Origin: Azonexus sp.
Lineage (GTDB): Bacteria > Pseudomonadota > Gammaproteobacteria > Burkholderiales > Rhodocyclaceae
DNA length: 64,000 nt
Assembly (NCBI GenBank): GCA_031277255.1
Contig: JAITMS010000123.1
Location: forward strand, 22,815-86,814
Direction of reading: 5' to 3'
Position 1 is the stretch's first letter; each line of letters starts with the position of its first letter. Made by a program: the position numbers and the translations under genes. The notes below the pieces were generated by a model. The model had not been told where the DNA came from, searched no databases, and was given only the letters and a program-made list of their open reading frames with translations. Positions 8,400 to 17,685 of the stretch are shown one piece after another.

Positions 8400-8461
8400 T
8401 GACGCTCACAGAACAAACATGCGGTTGCTGAACTGCTTTTTTAATAAATCTGGAGGAGTCA

Positions 8462-10201
8462 ATGAGGAAACAGAGCAAGCAGGCGAGGTTCGCCCGCCGC
8501 GCCTTCCATCACGCCATCGCGGGCGCGCTCGGCGTACTGATGATAACCGGCGCGGCCCAGGCATTCACCTTTGATGTCGGCAATCCCGATGTCAAAATGT
8601 CCTGGGACAATACCTTCAAGTACAGCGCCGGTTGGCGGGTGCGCGGGGTTGATTCGAAGGTGGCCGACAATTCGCTGGGGCCGCAGATCAACACCAACGA
8701 CGGCGACATGAATTTCGACAAGGGTTCGATGATTACGAACCGTCTCGACTGGTTGTCGGAATTTGATTTCCGTTACCAGAACAAGATCGGTTTCCGGGTC
8801 AGCGCCGCCGCCTGGTATGACGATGTCTATCACCACGGCAACGACAACGACGGGGCGCTGGGCGGGGCGCTGGTTAACTACAAATCGGTCAAATACGACA
8901 AGTTCCCCGAAGGCACTCGCGACTTGCACGGCAGAAAAGCCGAGTTCCGCGACGCCTTCGTCTACGGGACGTTCGAGCCGGGCGATATGAGCGTCAACGT
9001 CAAGGCCGGTCAATTCACTCAGTTGATGGGCGAATCGCTGTTCTTTGGCTACAACGGCATCGCCGCCGCGCAAACGCCGCTTGATCTGGTGCGGGCGCTG
9101 TCGGTGCCCAATTCGCAGTTCAAGGAAATCGCCATGCCGGTCAAGCAGATTTCCACCGTGGTGCAGATTAATCCGCAGGTTTCGTTCGGCGCTTACTATC
9201 AATTCGAGTTCAAAAAGAGCCGGATTCCTGGCGCGGGCAGCTATTTCAGCTTTGCCGACTTTGCCGATTCGGGCGGTCAGAACATCCTCCTGGGGCCGGA
9301 CGGCGCGGGCGGGATTCTCTCGGTTCATCGCACCAAGGACATCGAAGCCGATGATTCCGGCCAGGGCGGGATGCAGGTCAAATACAAGACCGGGGATTAT
9401 GAATTCGGTCTCTACGCCGCCCAGTTCCACGACAAGATGCCGCAGTTCTATGTGCGGGCAGGCCACGATGCCCGCGGCCCGATTGCCACCGGCGTTGACG
9501 TCGGCGACTACATGATGGTCTATGCCGAAAAGATCAAGACCTTCGGTGCCAGCGTCAGCACCCTGGTCGGCGAAACCAGTCTGTCCGCCGAACTGTCCTG
9601 GCGCAAGGACATGCCGCTGGTGGCGCGCGGCGTGACCGCCGTTTGGGCCAACGCCAACCACAACAACAGCGGCAATCCGGCTTATCCGGTTGGCGAAACC
9701 CTGCACTTCAACCTGTCGACCATTACCGTCTTTGGCGCGACGCCCTTGTGGGAAGGGGCCAGCCTGGTGGCCGAACTGGCCTATAACCAGCGCCTGAAAA
9801 TGACCAAGGGCCAGAAATACAGCCCGACCTGCACGGATCGCTGTCTCGATCCCCTGGCTACCAAGAGCGCCACGGCCATCCAGTTCGTTTTTCAGCCGGA
9901 ATATTTCCAGGTCTTGCCCGGCCTTGATTTGCAAGTGCCGATCGGCGTCGGCTACGGCATTGATGGCCGCTCGTCGGTGGCCGGGGTGGCCGCTTTGATG
10001 CCCCCCGAGCATGGCGGCAACATCAGCATCGGCTTGAAGGGCGAGTACATGAAGACGTGGCAGATGGGCTTCAACTACACCCATTACTTTGGCGACGCGA
10101 GTTCAGTCATCCGCTACAACGCCGACGCGCCGACGCTGTCCTACAAGAACTTTCACCGCGACCGGGACTTCGTGACCCTGTCCATCCAGCGGACTTTCTA
10201 A
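8462..10201 (+). CDS. DUF1302 family outer-membrane-like protein
   Basis: 579 residues with a signal peptide (hydrophobic GALGVLMITGAAQA, cleavage near residue 34). The mature part is rich in aromatic, alternating beta-strand segments and ends in Phe (DFVTLSIQRTF), the pattern of outer-membrane barrels. It matches the DUF1302 family, which nearly always precedes DUF1329 genes. A strong site (ctggaggagtca) precedes the ATG at 8462. First gene of the block divergent from lysR. The family has no proven function; in this setting entry or exit of a hydrophobic aromatic is a reasonable guess. Confidence 0.88.
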   Translation: MRKQSKQARFARRAFHHAIAGALGVLMITGAAQAFTFDVGNPDVKMSWDNTFKYSAGWRVRGVDSKVADNSLGPQINTNDGDMNFDKGSMITNRLDWLSEFDFRYQNKIGFRVSAAAWYDDVYHHGNDNDGALGGALVNYKSVKYDKFPEGTRDLHGRKAEFRDAFVYGTFEPGDMSVNVKAGQFTQLMGESLFFGYNGIAAAQTPLDLVRALSVPNSQFKEIAMPVKQISTVVQINPQVSFGAYYQFEFKKSRIPGAGSYFSFADFADSGGQNILLGPDGAGGILSVHRTKDIEADDSGQGGMQVKYKTGDYEFGLYAAQFHDKMPQFYVRAGHDARGPIATGVDVGDYMMVYAEKIKTFGASVSTLVGETSLSAELSWRKDMPLVARGVTAVWANANHNNSGNPAYPVGETLHFNLSTITVFGATPLWEGASLVAELAYNQRLKMTKGQKYSPTCTDRCLDPLATKSATAIQFVFQPEYFQVLPGLDLQVPIGVGYGIDGRSSVAGVAALMPPEHGGNISIGLKGEYMKTWQMGFNYTHYFGDASSVIRYNADAPTLSYKNFHRDRDFVTLSIQRTF

Positions 10202-10225
10202 AAACAACGATCGAGGAGATTTTTG

Positions 10226-11578
10226 ATGATGAAACAGAACATCCTGTACGCCGCCCTTGCCGCCGCGATGCTGGTTGCGACCGGCGCTGACGCCGCCGTC
10301 AGCGCCGCCGAGGCGGAAGCCTTGAAAACCACGCTGACGCCGCTGGGCGCGGAAAAAGCGGGGAACAAGGACGGTAGCATCCCGGAATGGACGGGCGGCG
10401 TCACCAAGCCGCTACCGGGCAAGAAGCTCGGCGTCATTCCGGCGCAGATTTTCGCCGACGAAAAACCGCTCTACCAGGTTACGGCCAAGAATGCCGCGCA
10501 ATATGGCGATGTGCTCTCGGACGGGGTCAAGGCGCTGTTGGCGAAATACCCTGACAGCTTCCGCCTCGATGTGTACCCCAGCCATCGCACCGCCGCCGCG
10601 CCGCAGATGGTTTATAACAACGTGTTCAAGAACGCCACGCGCTGCAAGACCAAGGACGGCGGCTATTCCCTCGAAGGCTGCGTCGGCGGCACGCCTTTTC
10701 CGATACCCAAGGAAGGCGTTGAGGTGATGTGGAATTTCCTGATGCGTCTTGAAGCGGAATCCATCGAATACCGTTTCAAGAATCTCGTCCTGACCGCCGA
10801 TGGCAACAGGACGCTGGCCACCCGCAACGAGATTGCCTTCCAGTATCCGCAGTATTACAAGGACGCTACGCCAGAAAGCTGGTCCGGGGAATATGCGATG
10901 TTTCGCTTCAACACCCTGGAGCCGCCGTTCAAGGCGGGCGAATCGCTGGTCATCCGTGACAGCATCGACATGAAACAGGCTCGCCAGGCCTGGCAATATC
11001 TGGTTGGCCAGCGGCGCGTGCGCCGCGCGCCGACGGTGGCCTACGACACGCCGGATTTCGTGGCCTCAGGCGCCAATTATTTCGATGAAGTGCAGGGCCT
11101 GTTCGGGGCGCTTGACCGCTTTCAATGGAAGCTGATCGGCAAGAAGGAAATGCTCATTCCGTACAACAACAACGGCTTCATCGGCGCGAAGCTCGACGAC
11201 GCCATCGGTAAGCACCATCTCAATCCGGATGTCGTGCGCTGGGAAAAGCATCGCGTCTGGGTGGTCGAGGCGGAGGTCGTGCCGGGCAAGCGCCATGCCG
11301 TGCCCAAACGCCGTTATTACCTGGATGAAGATACCTGGTTGATCGCCTTGATGGATGGCTATGACGCCGAAGGCAAATTGTGGCGAACGACTCAGGTGAC
11401 GCCCTTCGTGGTACCCGATCTGCCGGGTACGATGATGAAGACCGCTGTTGTTTTCAACTTGCAGGCCAACACGGTGAGCGTGATCCAGGCGCTCAACGAC
11501 GAAGATTTCAGGATCGTGCCGCGCAAGAGTGAAACCTATTTTACCGGCGACGCGGTGGCGGCTGATGCCAGCCGCTAA
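10226..11578 (+). CDS. DUF1329 family exported protein
   Basis: 450 residues with a signal peptide (ILYAALAAAMLVATGADA). The PLGAEKAGNKDGSIPEWTGG block near the N-terminus is the hallmark of DUF1329, a periplasmic family with a predicted lipoprotein-carrier (LolA/LolB-like) fold. GAGGAG lies 7 bases before the ATG at 10226; a TTG three bases earlier and an ATG three bases later are alternatives. It follows DUF1302 after 24 bases, the usual pairing. A lipid or hydrophobic-substrate carrier between membranes is plausible but unproven. Conserved YDTPDF and ARSP-like wall residues were not checked further. Confidence 0.88.
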   Translation: MMKQNILYAALAAAMLVATGADAAVSAAEAEALKTTLTPLGAEKAGNKDGSIPEWTGGVTKPLPGKKLGVIPAQIFADEKPLYQVTAKNAAQYGDVLSDGVKALLAKYPDSFRLDVYPSHRTAAAPQMVYNNVFKNATRCKTKDGGYSLEGCVGGTPFPIPKEGVEVMWNFLMRLEAESIEYRFKNLVLTADGNRTLATRNEIAFQYPQYYKDATPESWSGEYAMFRFNTLEPPFKAGESLVIRDSIDMKQARQAWQYLVGQRRVRRAPTVAYDTPDFVASGANYFDEVQGLFGALDRFQWKLIGKKEMLIPYNNNGFIGAKLDDAIGKHHLNPDVVRWEKHRVWVVEAEVVPGKRHAVPKRRYYLDEDTWLIALMDGYDAEGKLWRTTQVTPFVVPDLPGTMMKTAVVFNLQANTVSVIQALNDEDFRIVPRKSETYFTGDAVAADASR

Positions 11579-11706
11579 GGAAGCGGACGGCCCTGCCTTC
11601 CCCTCGGCAGACCTCCTTTCCCATAGAGGGAGAGGGGGTTGGTAAACCCGTTGTGTTTTATTAAACCGGCAACTCAATATTGAACTTGAACTGTTGCATC
11701 TCAATG

Positions 11707-11794
11707 ACCGTTCGCCCTGAGCTTGTCGGGCGGTGCGGAGACCGGGCTTCGCCTGTCCTGAGTTTATCGAAGGGACAAGCTCAGCCCGAACGGT
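11707..11794. repeat. Dispersed inverted-repeat element, copy 2
   Basis: ACCGTTCG-CCCTGAGCTTGTC at 11707-11727 is inverted at 11774-11794 with one mismatch, around a 46-base loop. Both arms and part of the loop (cggtgcgga, ttatcgaag) match copy 1 at 3889-3963. It occupies much of the 250-base gap between DUF1329 and the YCF48-like gene and may punctuate the operon. Confidence 0.75.
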
Positions 11795-11828
11795 GTATTC
11801 AATTGTGGGTCTATAGGGTATTGCCTCA

Positions 11829-12959
11829 ATGATCGTATGTCTCAAAGCGTCGCGCTGGCTGTTTGCCGTTGCCATTCTGGCCGCTCTGGGCTTCGTCCGG
11901 CCAGGTCAGGCGGCTCCGGTCAGGGCGGATCTCATGGATACGCCTGCCGGACAAAACGAGCGGGCCAGAAGCGCCGTGCTGATGGCGGTCGCGGCGGCGG
12001 GCCAGCGTCTGGTCGCCGTTGGCGAGCGCGGCACGGTCTTGCTTTCCGACAACAATGGCCAGGACTGGCGGCAAGCCAAGGCGGCGCCGACCAGCGTCGC
12101 TCTGACCGCCGTCAGCTTCATCAGCGCCGACGTCGGCTGGGCCGTCGGTCACAGCGGCATGGTGCTTAAAACCACCGACGGCGGCGAGACTTGGGAGAAA
12201 CAACTCGACGGCAAACAAGCCGCCGCCATTGAAGCCGCCGCCGCCGATGCCGCCACCACCGCCACCGCCGCTGTTGAAAATGCCAGCGCCCCCACCCGCC
12301 GCCAGCGAGACGCTCGGCGTCTCATCGACGACGGCGCCGACAAACCCTTTCTCGACGTGCTCTTTACCGATGCGCAAAATGGCCTCGTCGTCGGCGCTTA
12401 TGGCCTTGCCTTTGGCACCCGCGATGGCGGTCAAAGCTGGCAGTCGCTGATCGGTCAGATCGACAACCCTGAGAGCCGCCACCTCTACAAAATCACCCCC
12501 ATCGGCGCTGACGGCGGCCTCATGCTGGTCGGCGAACAAGGCTTGCTCCTCAAATCGCCCGCTGCCGGGCGGCCTTTTGCCAAAATCCCCTTCACCTATC
12601 CCGGTACCCTCTTTGGCGAACTGGTCGCTCCTGACCATGCCATCCTCGTTTTCGGTCTGCGCGGCAACGCCTTTCGCTCGCTGGACGATGGCGTCAACTG
12701 GCACAAGGTCGATTTCGGCCCGCCGGTCACCCTCACTGCCGGGACGCGGATGAAGGATGGCCGTCTCGCTGTAGTCGACGAAGCCGGACGCATTCTTTTG
12801 AGCAGTGATGACGGGGCGACCTTTGCGCTGCTCGCCAGCGGCAAGATCAATGCCGCCACCGGCGTCGTCGAGGCCGCTGACGGCGGTCTGGTGGTCGCCA
12901 CCCAGCGCGGCCCGGCCCGTATTCCTCCAGAAACCCTCAACGCGGAAGCCAAAAAATGA
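11829..12959 (+). CDS. YCF48/BNR-repeat beta-propeller exported protein
   Basis: 376 residues with a signal peptide (WLFAVAILAALGFVRPGQA). Repeated blades carry the BNR/Asp-box pattern: LSDNNGQDW, KTTDGGETW, GTRDGGQSW, RSLDDGVNW, LSSDDGATF. This is the YCF48/photosystem-II-assembly-factor-like fold as found outside photosynthetic organisms. An Ala-rich stretch (about 138-152) interrupts the propeller. It overlaps the RND gene by four bases (ATGA), implying translational coupling; such YCF48-like proteins commonly accompany MMPL-type RND permeases. Role probably as periplasmic partner of that transporter; inference from context. Confidence 0.85.
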   Translation: MIVCLKASRWLFAVAILAALGFVRPGQAAPVRADLMDTPAGQNERARSAVLMAVAAAGQRLVAVGERGTVLLSDNNGQDWRQAKAAPTSVALTAVSFISADVGWAVGHSGMVLKTTDGGETWEKQLDGKQAAAIEAAAADAATTATAAVENASAPTRRQRDARRLIDDGADKPFLDVLFTDAQNGLVVGAYGLAFGTRDGGQSWQSLIGQIDNPESRHLYKITPIGADGGLMLVGEQGLLLKSPAAGRPFAKIPFTYPGTLFGELVAPDHAILVFGLRGNAFRSLDDGVNWHKVDFGPPVTLTAGTRMKDGRLAVVDEAGRILLSSDDGATFALLASGKINAATGVVEAADGGLVVATQRGPARIPPETLNAEAKK

Positions 12960-15349
12960 GTTTGGCCCCGGCGCGCCCTGCCAGTCCCGTCGCGGCAGCC
13001 GATTTTGACCCGCAATCCGGTTCGCTGGCCGAACGCCTCCTGTTCAACAACCGTCTCGTCATCGTCCTCATCTGTCTCGCGGTCACGGTCGTTCTGGGGT
13101 TTCAGGCCAGCCGCCTGAAACTCAATGCCGCTTTCGAAAAGATGATTCCGACCCGGCACGCCTACATCGCCAACTTTCTCGACAACCAGGCGCAGCTTGC
13201 CGGCGCCGGCAACACGCTGCGCATTGCCATCGAAACCCGGAACGGCACGATTTTTGACGCCGCTTATCTCGATGTCGTCCGCCAAATCAACGACGCGGTT
13301 TTTCTCTACCCCGGCGTCGACCGCCCTTACATGAAATCCCTGTGGACGCCCGCCGTGCGCTGGACGGGCGTCACCGAAGAAGGGCTGGACGGCGGCCCGG
13401 TGATTCCCGACGACTACGACGGCTCGCCACAGAGCATCGAGCAGGTGGCGGTCAATGTCGAACGCTCCGGCGAAATCGGTCAGTTGATCGCCGCCAATTT
13501 CAAATCGAGCATCGTCCTCGTCCCGCTGCAAGAGCGCGTCAATGATACCGGCGAGCGCATCGACTACGGCGCGCTCTCGGAGCGTCTCGAAGAACTGCGC
13601 GAGAAATACGAAACCGACGACATCAAGATTCACATCACCGGCTTTGCCAAGGTCGTCGGCGATCTGCTCACCGGCTTGCAACAGGTGCTGGTTTTCTTCG
13701 CCATCGCCATTGCCATCTGCACCCTCGTCCTCTACGGCTACACCCGCTGCGTCCGCAGCACGCTCCTCGTCGTCGCCTGCTCGGTGGTGGCTGTTGTCTG
13801 GCTGCTCGGCCTGTTGCCGACTTTCGGTTTTGAACTCGATCCTTACTCGGTGCTCGTGCCCTTCCTCATCTTCGCCATCGGCATGAGCCACGGGGCGCAG
13901 AAGATGAACGGCATCATGCAGGACATCGGGCGCGGCACCGACAAACTGGTTGCCGCCCGCTTTACCTTCCGCCGCCTGATTCTCGCCGGGGTAACGGCGC
14001 TGCTGGCCGATGCCGTCGGTTTCGCCGTGCTCATGGTGATCGAAATCCAGGTCATTCAGGATTTGGCCATTACGGCGAGTATCGGCGTCGCCGTCCTCAT
14101 CTTCACCAATCTCATTTTGCTGCCCATCCTGCTCTCCTACACCGGCGTCAGCGCCGCAGCGGCCCGGCGCAGCCTGCGGGCCGAGCTGGCCGAAGCGGGC
14201 GACGCGGCGCACGGCAAACATCCTTTCTGGGCTTTTCTTGATCTGTTTACGCAGAGGAAGTGGGCGCAGATGGCGCTGACCATCGCGGTCATCCTCGCTG
14301 TATTCGGGACGGTGACGAGTTTTAATCTGAAAATTGGCGATACCGGCCAGGGAGCGCCGGAACTACGACCGTCTTCCCGCTACAACCAGGATAACGCCTT
14401 CATGGTCGCCAATTACGCGGCGAGTTCGGATGTTTATATCGTCATGGTCAAAACGCCGCAATTCCACTGCGCCCATTACGACACGATCATGGCGGTTGAC
14501 GCCCTGGAGCGCGAATTGCAGGCCTTGCCCGGCGTTGAGACGACCACATCGTTGGCGGCTCTGGCCAAGCTCTCGGCGGCGGGTTTGAATGAAGGCAGCT
14601 TGAAATGGTATGAGGTTCCGCGCAGCCAGGATGTCCTGAATTCCATCATCACCCGCGCCCCACGGGAGTTGTTCAACCAGAACTGCGACCTGTTGACGGT
14701 CTATGCCTATCTCAAGGATCACAAAGCCGACACCTTGACTAGTGTGGTCGGCGCGGTCGAAGCCTTTGCCGCCGCCAACGACAGCGACCAGATCCGCTTT
14801 CTTTCGGCGGCGGGCAACGCCGGGATCGAGGCGGCGACCAACATCGTGGTCAAGAAAGCCAATAGCGAGATGCTGATTCTCGTTTATTTCGCCGTCATCG
14901 TGCTCGCCTTTGTCACCTTCCGCTCGTGGCGGGCGGTGGTCTGCGCCGTCCTGCCGCTGATGCTGACCTCGGTGCTGTGCGAGGCCTTGATGGTCTGGCT
15001 CAATATCGGCGTCAAGGTGGCGACGCTGCCGGTGATCGCGCTGGGGGTCGGCATTGGCGTCGATTACGCCCTCTATGTGCTGACCGTGACGCTGGCTCAG
15101 TTGCGGGCCGGGTTGAGTTTGTCGGAAGCCTATTACAAGGCGCTGCTCTTTACCGGCAAGGTGGTGGTGCTGACCGGGGTGACGCTCGGCATCGCCGTGG
15201 CGACCTGGGCTTTTTCGCCGATCAAGTTCCAGGCCGATATGGGCATCCTGCTCGCCTTCATGTTCGTCTGGAACATGTTGGGGGCCTTGATTCTGCTGCC
15301 CGCCCTCGGGCATTTCCTGTTGCGGCCGAAGCCGGCGGTCGTGATCTGA
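12956..15349 (+). CDS. RND/MMPL-type exporter permease
   Basis: 797 residues, two RND halves, each with one TM helix, a large periplasmic loop and a bundle of about five helices (13060-14160 and 14260-15340), as in the MMPL/COG1033 group rather than tripartite AcrB-type pumps (about 1030 residues). The second half contains GVGIGVDYALYVL, typical for the proton-relay helix region of the group. It starts inside the YCF48-like gene (ATGA overlap). These permeases move lipids or hydrophobic compounds. With DUF1302 and DUF1329 it forms a recurrent set and may move aromatic or membrane-active molecules across the envelope. Confidence 0.85.
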   Translation: MSLAPARPASPVAAADFDPQSGSLAERLLFNNRLVIVLICLAVTVVLGFQASRLKLNAAFEKMIPTRHAYIANFLDNQAQLAGAGNTLRIAIETRNGTIFDAAYLDVVRQINDAVFLYPGVDRPYMKSLWTPAVRWTGVTEEGLDGGPVIPDDYDGSPQSIEQVAVNVERSGEIGQLIAANFKSSIVLVPLQERVNDTGERIDYGALSERLEELREKYETDDIKIHITGFAKVVGDLLTGLQQVLVFFAIAIAICTLVLYGYTRCVRSTLLVVACSVVAVVWLLGLLPTFGFELDPYSVLVPFLIFAIGMSHGAQKMNGIMQDIGRGTDKLVAARFTFRRLILAGVTALLADAVGFAVLMVIEIQVIQDLAITASIGVAVLIFTNLILLPILLSYTGVSAAAARRSLRAELAEAGDAAHGKHPFWAFLDLFTQRKWAQMALTIAVILAVFGTVTSFNLKIGDTGQGAPELRPSSRYNQDNAFMVANYAASSDVYIVMVKTPQFHCAHYDTIMAVDALERELQALPGVETTTSLAALAKLSAAGLNEGSLKWYEVPRSQDVLNSIITRAPRELFNQNCDLLTVYAYLKDHKADTLTSVVGAVEAFAAANDSDQIRFLSAAGNAGIEAATNIVVKKANSEMLILVYFAVIVLAFVTFRSWRAVVCAVLPLMLTSVLCEALMVWLNIGVKVATLPVIALGVGIGVDYALYVLTVTLAQLRAGLSLSEAYYKALLFTGKVVVLTGVTLGIAVATWAFSPIKFQADMGILLAFMFVWNMLGALILLPALGHFLLRPKPAVVI

Positions 15350-15358
15350 GAGGGCGCC

Positions 15359-16378
15359 ATGTACAAACATCTTCTGGTTCCTCTCGACGGTTCGCCGCTC
15401 TCGGCGGAAATCATCTCGCAGGCGGTGGCTTTTGCCGCCGTGCTCGGCGCGCGCATCACCTTCTTTACCGCCCAGGCCGATTTCGCGGCGAGCCATTTTG
15501 GCGCGCTGTTGCGCTCGGTAGCCCCGGAAGCCTATGCCGATAATGTCGCTGGCGATGCCAGGGGGCTGCTCAGAAAGGCCGAACTGGCGGCCCGGACAGC
15601 GGGCGTCGACTGCGCTACAAAGGCCGTCACCAGTGACCGGCCCTACGCGGCGATCATCAAGGCGGCGGAGGAAGCGGGTTGTGATCTGATCTTCATGGGG
15701 TCGCGCGGCGTCAAGGGCGTGCGCGGTTTGATGGTCGGTTCGCAGACGCAGAAGGTGCTGGCCAATACGCCCCTGCCGGTGCTCGTCGCCACGGTTCAGA
15801 GCAACCAGCGCGAGCGCGAGAAACATGCGGCGATCGCCATTATTCAGGACGAGCACCGTTCGCTCGCCGCCGTGGTGCGCGGTTTGCAGCATCTCATGGA
15901 CGAGGCCGAGGATGGCAAGACGCCGCTCGACACGGCGCTGCTCCGGGCTATTGTGCGTTATATCGACGCCTTTCCTGAGCGTGTGCATCACCCCAAGGAA
16001 GAGGCCTATCTGTTTGCCCGCCTCAAAGCCCGCACTTCGGCTTTTGACGAGGCGCTCAATACCTTGCGCGCCGAGCACGCCGAGAGCGGTCCGCAGGTGC
16101 GGGCGCTGGCGGCGGCGGTCGAGCGTTATGGAGAGGCGGCCAATACCGAAACGCTGGCCGCTGTCGCGGCGGCGGCCAGGGTGTTTGCCGAAGCCTTGTG
16201 GGCGCACATGAATCTGGAGGAAAACGTGATTCTGCCCGCCGCCCGCGAACATCTGCGGCAAGAAGACTGGGCGGTGATTCACGCCGCCTTCGCCGAAAAC
16301 GGCGACCCCCGGTTCGACGCCGATCTCGACGAGGGATTCAGGAATCTGTATTCGCGGATTATGAATCTGGCAGCTTGA
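15359..16378 (+). CDS. UspA-hemerythrin fusion protein
   Basis: 339 residues. Residues 1-145 form a universal stress protein domain (MYKHLLVPLDGSPLS; GSRGVKGVRGLMVGSQTQKVL, the ATP-binding loop). Residues about 155-325 form an HHE hemerythrin-like four-helix bundle with the expected iron ligands: IQDEHRS, VHHPKEEAYLF, LRAEHAES, WAHMNLEENVILP. Hemerythrin domains bind O2 or NO at a diiron site. The gene lies 9 bases after the RND gene and 9 bases before the ferredoxin gene, so it is in the same transcriptional unit as the oxygen-dependent phenol pathway. Function is inferred: stress or oxygen sensing or buffering. Confidence 0.88.
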   Translation: MYKHLLVPLDGSPLSAEIISQAVAFAAVLGARITFFTAQADFAASHFGALLRSVAPEAYADNVAGDARGLLRKAELAARTAGVDCATKAVTSDRPYAAIIKAAEEAGCDLIFMGSRGVKGVRGLMVGSQTQKVLANTPLPVLVATVQSNQREREKHAAIAIIQDEHRSLAAVVRGLQHLMDEAEDGKTPLDTALLRAIVRYIDAFPERVHHPKEEAYLFARLKARTSAFDEALNTLRAEHAESGPQVRALAAAVERYGEAANTETLAAVAAAARVFAEALWAHMNLEENVILPAAREHLRQEDWAVIHAAFAENGDPRFDADLDEGFRNLYSRIMNLAA

Positions 16379-16387
16379 GGAAAAACC

Positions 16388-16744
16388 GTGTCCACCTTCC
16401 AGATCACCATCGACGAAACCGGGGAAACCTTTCCCTGTCACGCCGAAAGCTCGGTGCTGGAGGGCATGTTCAAACTGGGCCGCCGGGAGATTCCCCTGGG
16501 CTGCCGGGGCGGCGCCTGCGGGGTTTGCCGAATTGAAGTGTTGGCGGGCGATTTCAGGAAAAAGGCGATGAGCCGGGCACATGTCGATGCGGCGGATGAA
16601 AAGGCGGGGCGGGTTCTCGCTTGCCGCATCTTTCCCATGAGTGACCTGAAATTGAAAGTGTCGGGGCCGATCAAACGCTCGCTTTTGGCCCCGGCAAAAG
16701 ACAGTTGCACCCATTTTTTTGCGGCACAACAACGAGGAGACTGA
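16388..16744 (+). CDS. dmpQ: Plant-type [2Fe-2S] ferredoxin, DmpQ/XylT-like
   Basis: 118 residues. Cys39, Cys44, Cys47 and Cys79 give the C-x4-C-x2-C...C plant-type cluster motif (GCRGGACGVC). It lies directly upstream of catechol 2,3-dioxygenase, where DmpQ/XylT re-reduces the Fe(III) of the inactivated dioxygenase. GTG start at 16388 with a weak site (tgagg). The C-terminal tail (about 95-118) extends beyond the core fold. Co-transcribed with dmpB, which starts after one base. Confidence 0.9.
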   Translation: MSTFQITIDETGETFPCHAESSVLEGMFKLGRREIPLGCRGGACGVCRIEVLAGDFRKKAMSRAHVDAADEKAGRVLACRIFPMSDLKLKVSGPIKRSLLAPAKDSCTHFFAAQQRGD

Positions 16745-16745
16745 A

Positions 16746-17675
16746 ATGGCATTGGTTGGTGTTATGCGTCCCGGACATGCGCAAATCCGCGTACTTGATC
16801 TGGAAGAAGGCATCCATTTTTATCGTGACGTTCTGGGGCTGGTCGAAACGGGCCGCGATACCCAGGGGCGGGTTTATTTCAAATGCTGGGATGAGCGCGA
16901 CCACAACAGCCTGATTATTCGTCAGGCGGATCGCGCCGGGATTGATTTCTTCGCCTTCAAGGTGCTCGATAAAGCCACGCTGGACAAGCTCGATGCTGAC
17001 CTCCGGGCCTATGGCCTGAAAACCGAGCGCATTCCGGCGGGGGACTTGCTGGAGACCGGTGAGCGCGTCCGTTTCGAGATTCCTTCCGGCCATCTGATCG
17101 AGCTGTACGCCGACAAGACATGCGTCGGCAATGGCCTCGACATGGTCAACCCGAGGCCGTGGAACGCCAATTCCGAGCGCGGCATCGCGCCGATCCGCTT
17201 TGACCACGGTCTGCTCTATGGCCCCAACATCGCCGCAGTGCAAAAGATTTTCACCGAGGTGTTGGGCTTCTTCCTCGTCGAGCGGGTGCTGACGCCGGAC
17301 GGCAAGGGCAATGTGGCGATCTGGCTGTCGTGTTCGCACAAGGTGCATGACATCGCCTTTGTCGAACATGCCGAACCGGGCAAGCTGCATCATTGCTCCT
17401 TCCTCCTGGAGAGCTGGGAGGAGGTGCTGCGGGCCGGTGACATCATGTCGATGAACAAGGTGCCGATCGACATTGGCCCGACCCGCCACGGCATCACGCG
17501 CGGCTGCACGATTTACGCCTGGGATCCGTCCGGCAATCGCTTCGAGACTTACATGGGCGGCTATCAGCCCTACCCGGATTACCAGACGCTGACCTGGACT
17601 TTCGACGAATTGGGGCCGGGTCTCGATTATCCGCAGAGGAAGCTGCATGAAACCTTCCTCACCGTCGTCAGTTGA
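16746..17675 (+). CDS. dmpB: Catechol 2,3-dioxygenase
   Basis: 309-residue extradiol dioxygenase of the XylE/DmpB type, cleaving catechol to 2-hydroxymuconic semialdehyde. The iron ligands are recognisable: His in RFDHGLLYG, His in LHHCSFLLE, Glu in FETYMGGYQ; length matches XylE (307). ATG at 16746 has GAGGAG upstream; the in-frame ATG at 16719 would overlap dmpQ. In the classical dmp order this gene follows the hydroxylase genes; here it precedes them. Confidence 0.97.
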   Translation: MALVGVMRPGHAQIRVLDLEEGIHFYRDVLGLVETGRDTQGRVYFKCWDERDHNSLIIRQADRAGIDFFAFKVLDKATLDKLDADLRAYGLKTERIPAGDLLETGERVRFEIPSGHLIELYADKTCVGNGLDMVNPRPWNANSERGIAPIRFDHGLLYGPNIAAVQKIFTEVLGFFLVERVLTPDGKGNVAIWLSCSHKVHDIAFVEHAEPGKLHHCSFLLESWEEVLRAGDIMSMNKVPIDIGPTRHGITRGCTIYAWDPSGNRFETYMGGYQPYPDYQTLTWTFDELGPGLDYPQRKLHETFLTVVS

Positions 17676-17685
17676 GACGCCAGCC

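Noticed and set aside
8297-8461. Sigma-54 promoter for the catabolic block
   Set aside because: No GGCAC-N5-TTGC-like pair was found in this gap.
14363-16813. Minus-strand open frame of 816 codons opposite the RND and UspA-hemerythrin genes
   Set aside because: Spans two real genes on the other strand and shows no domain or ribosome site.
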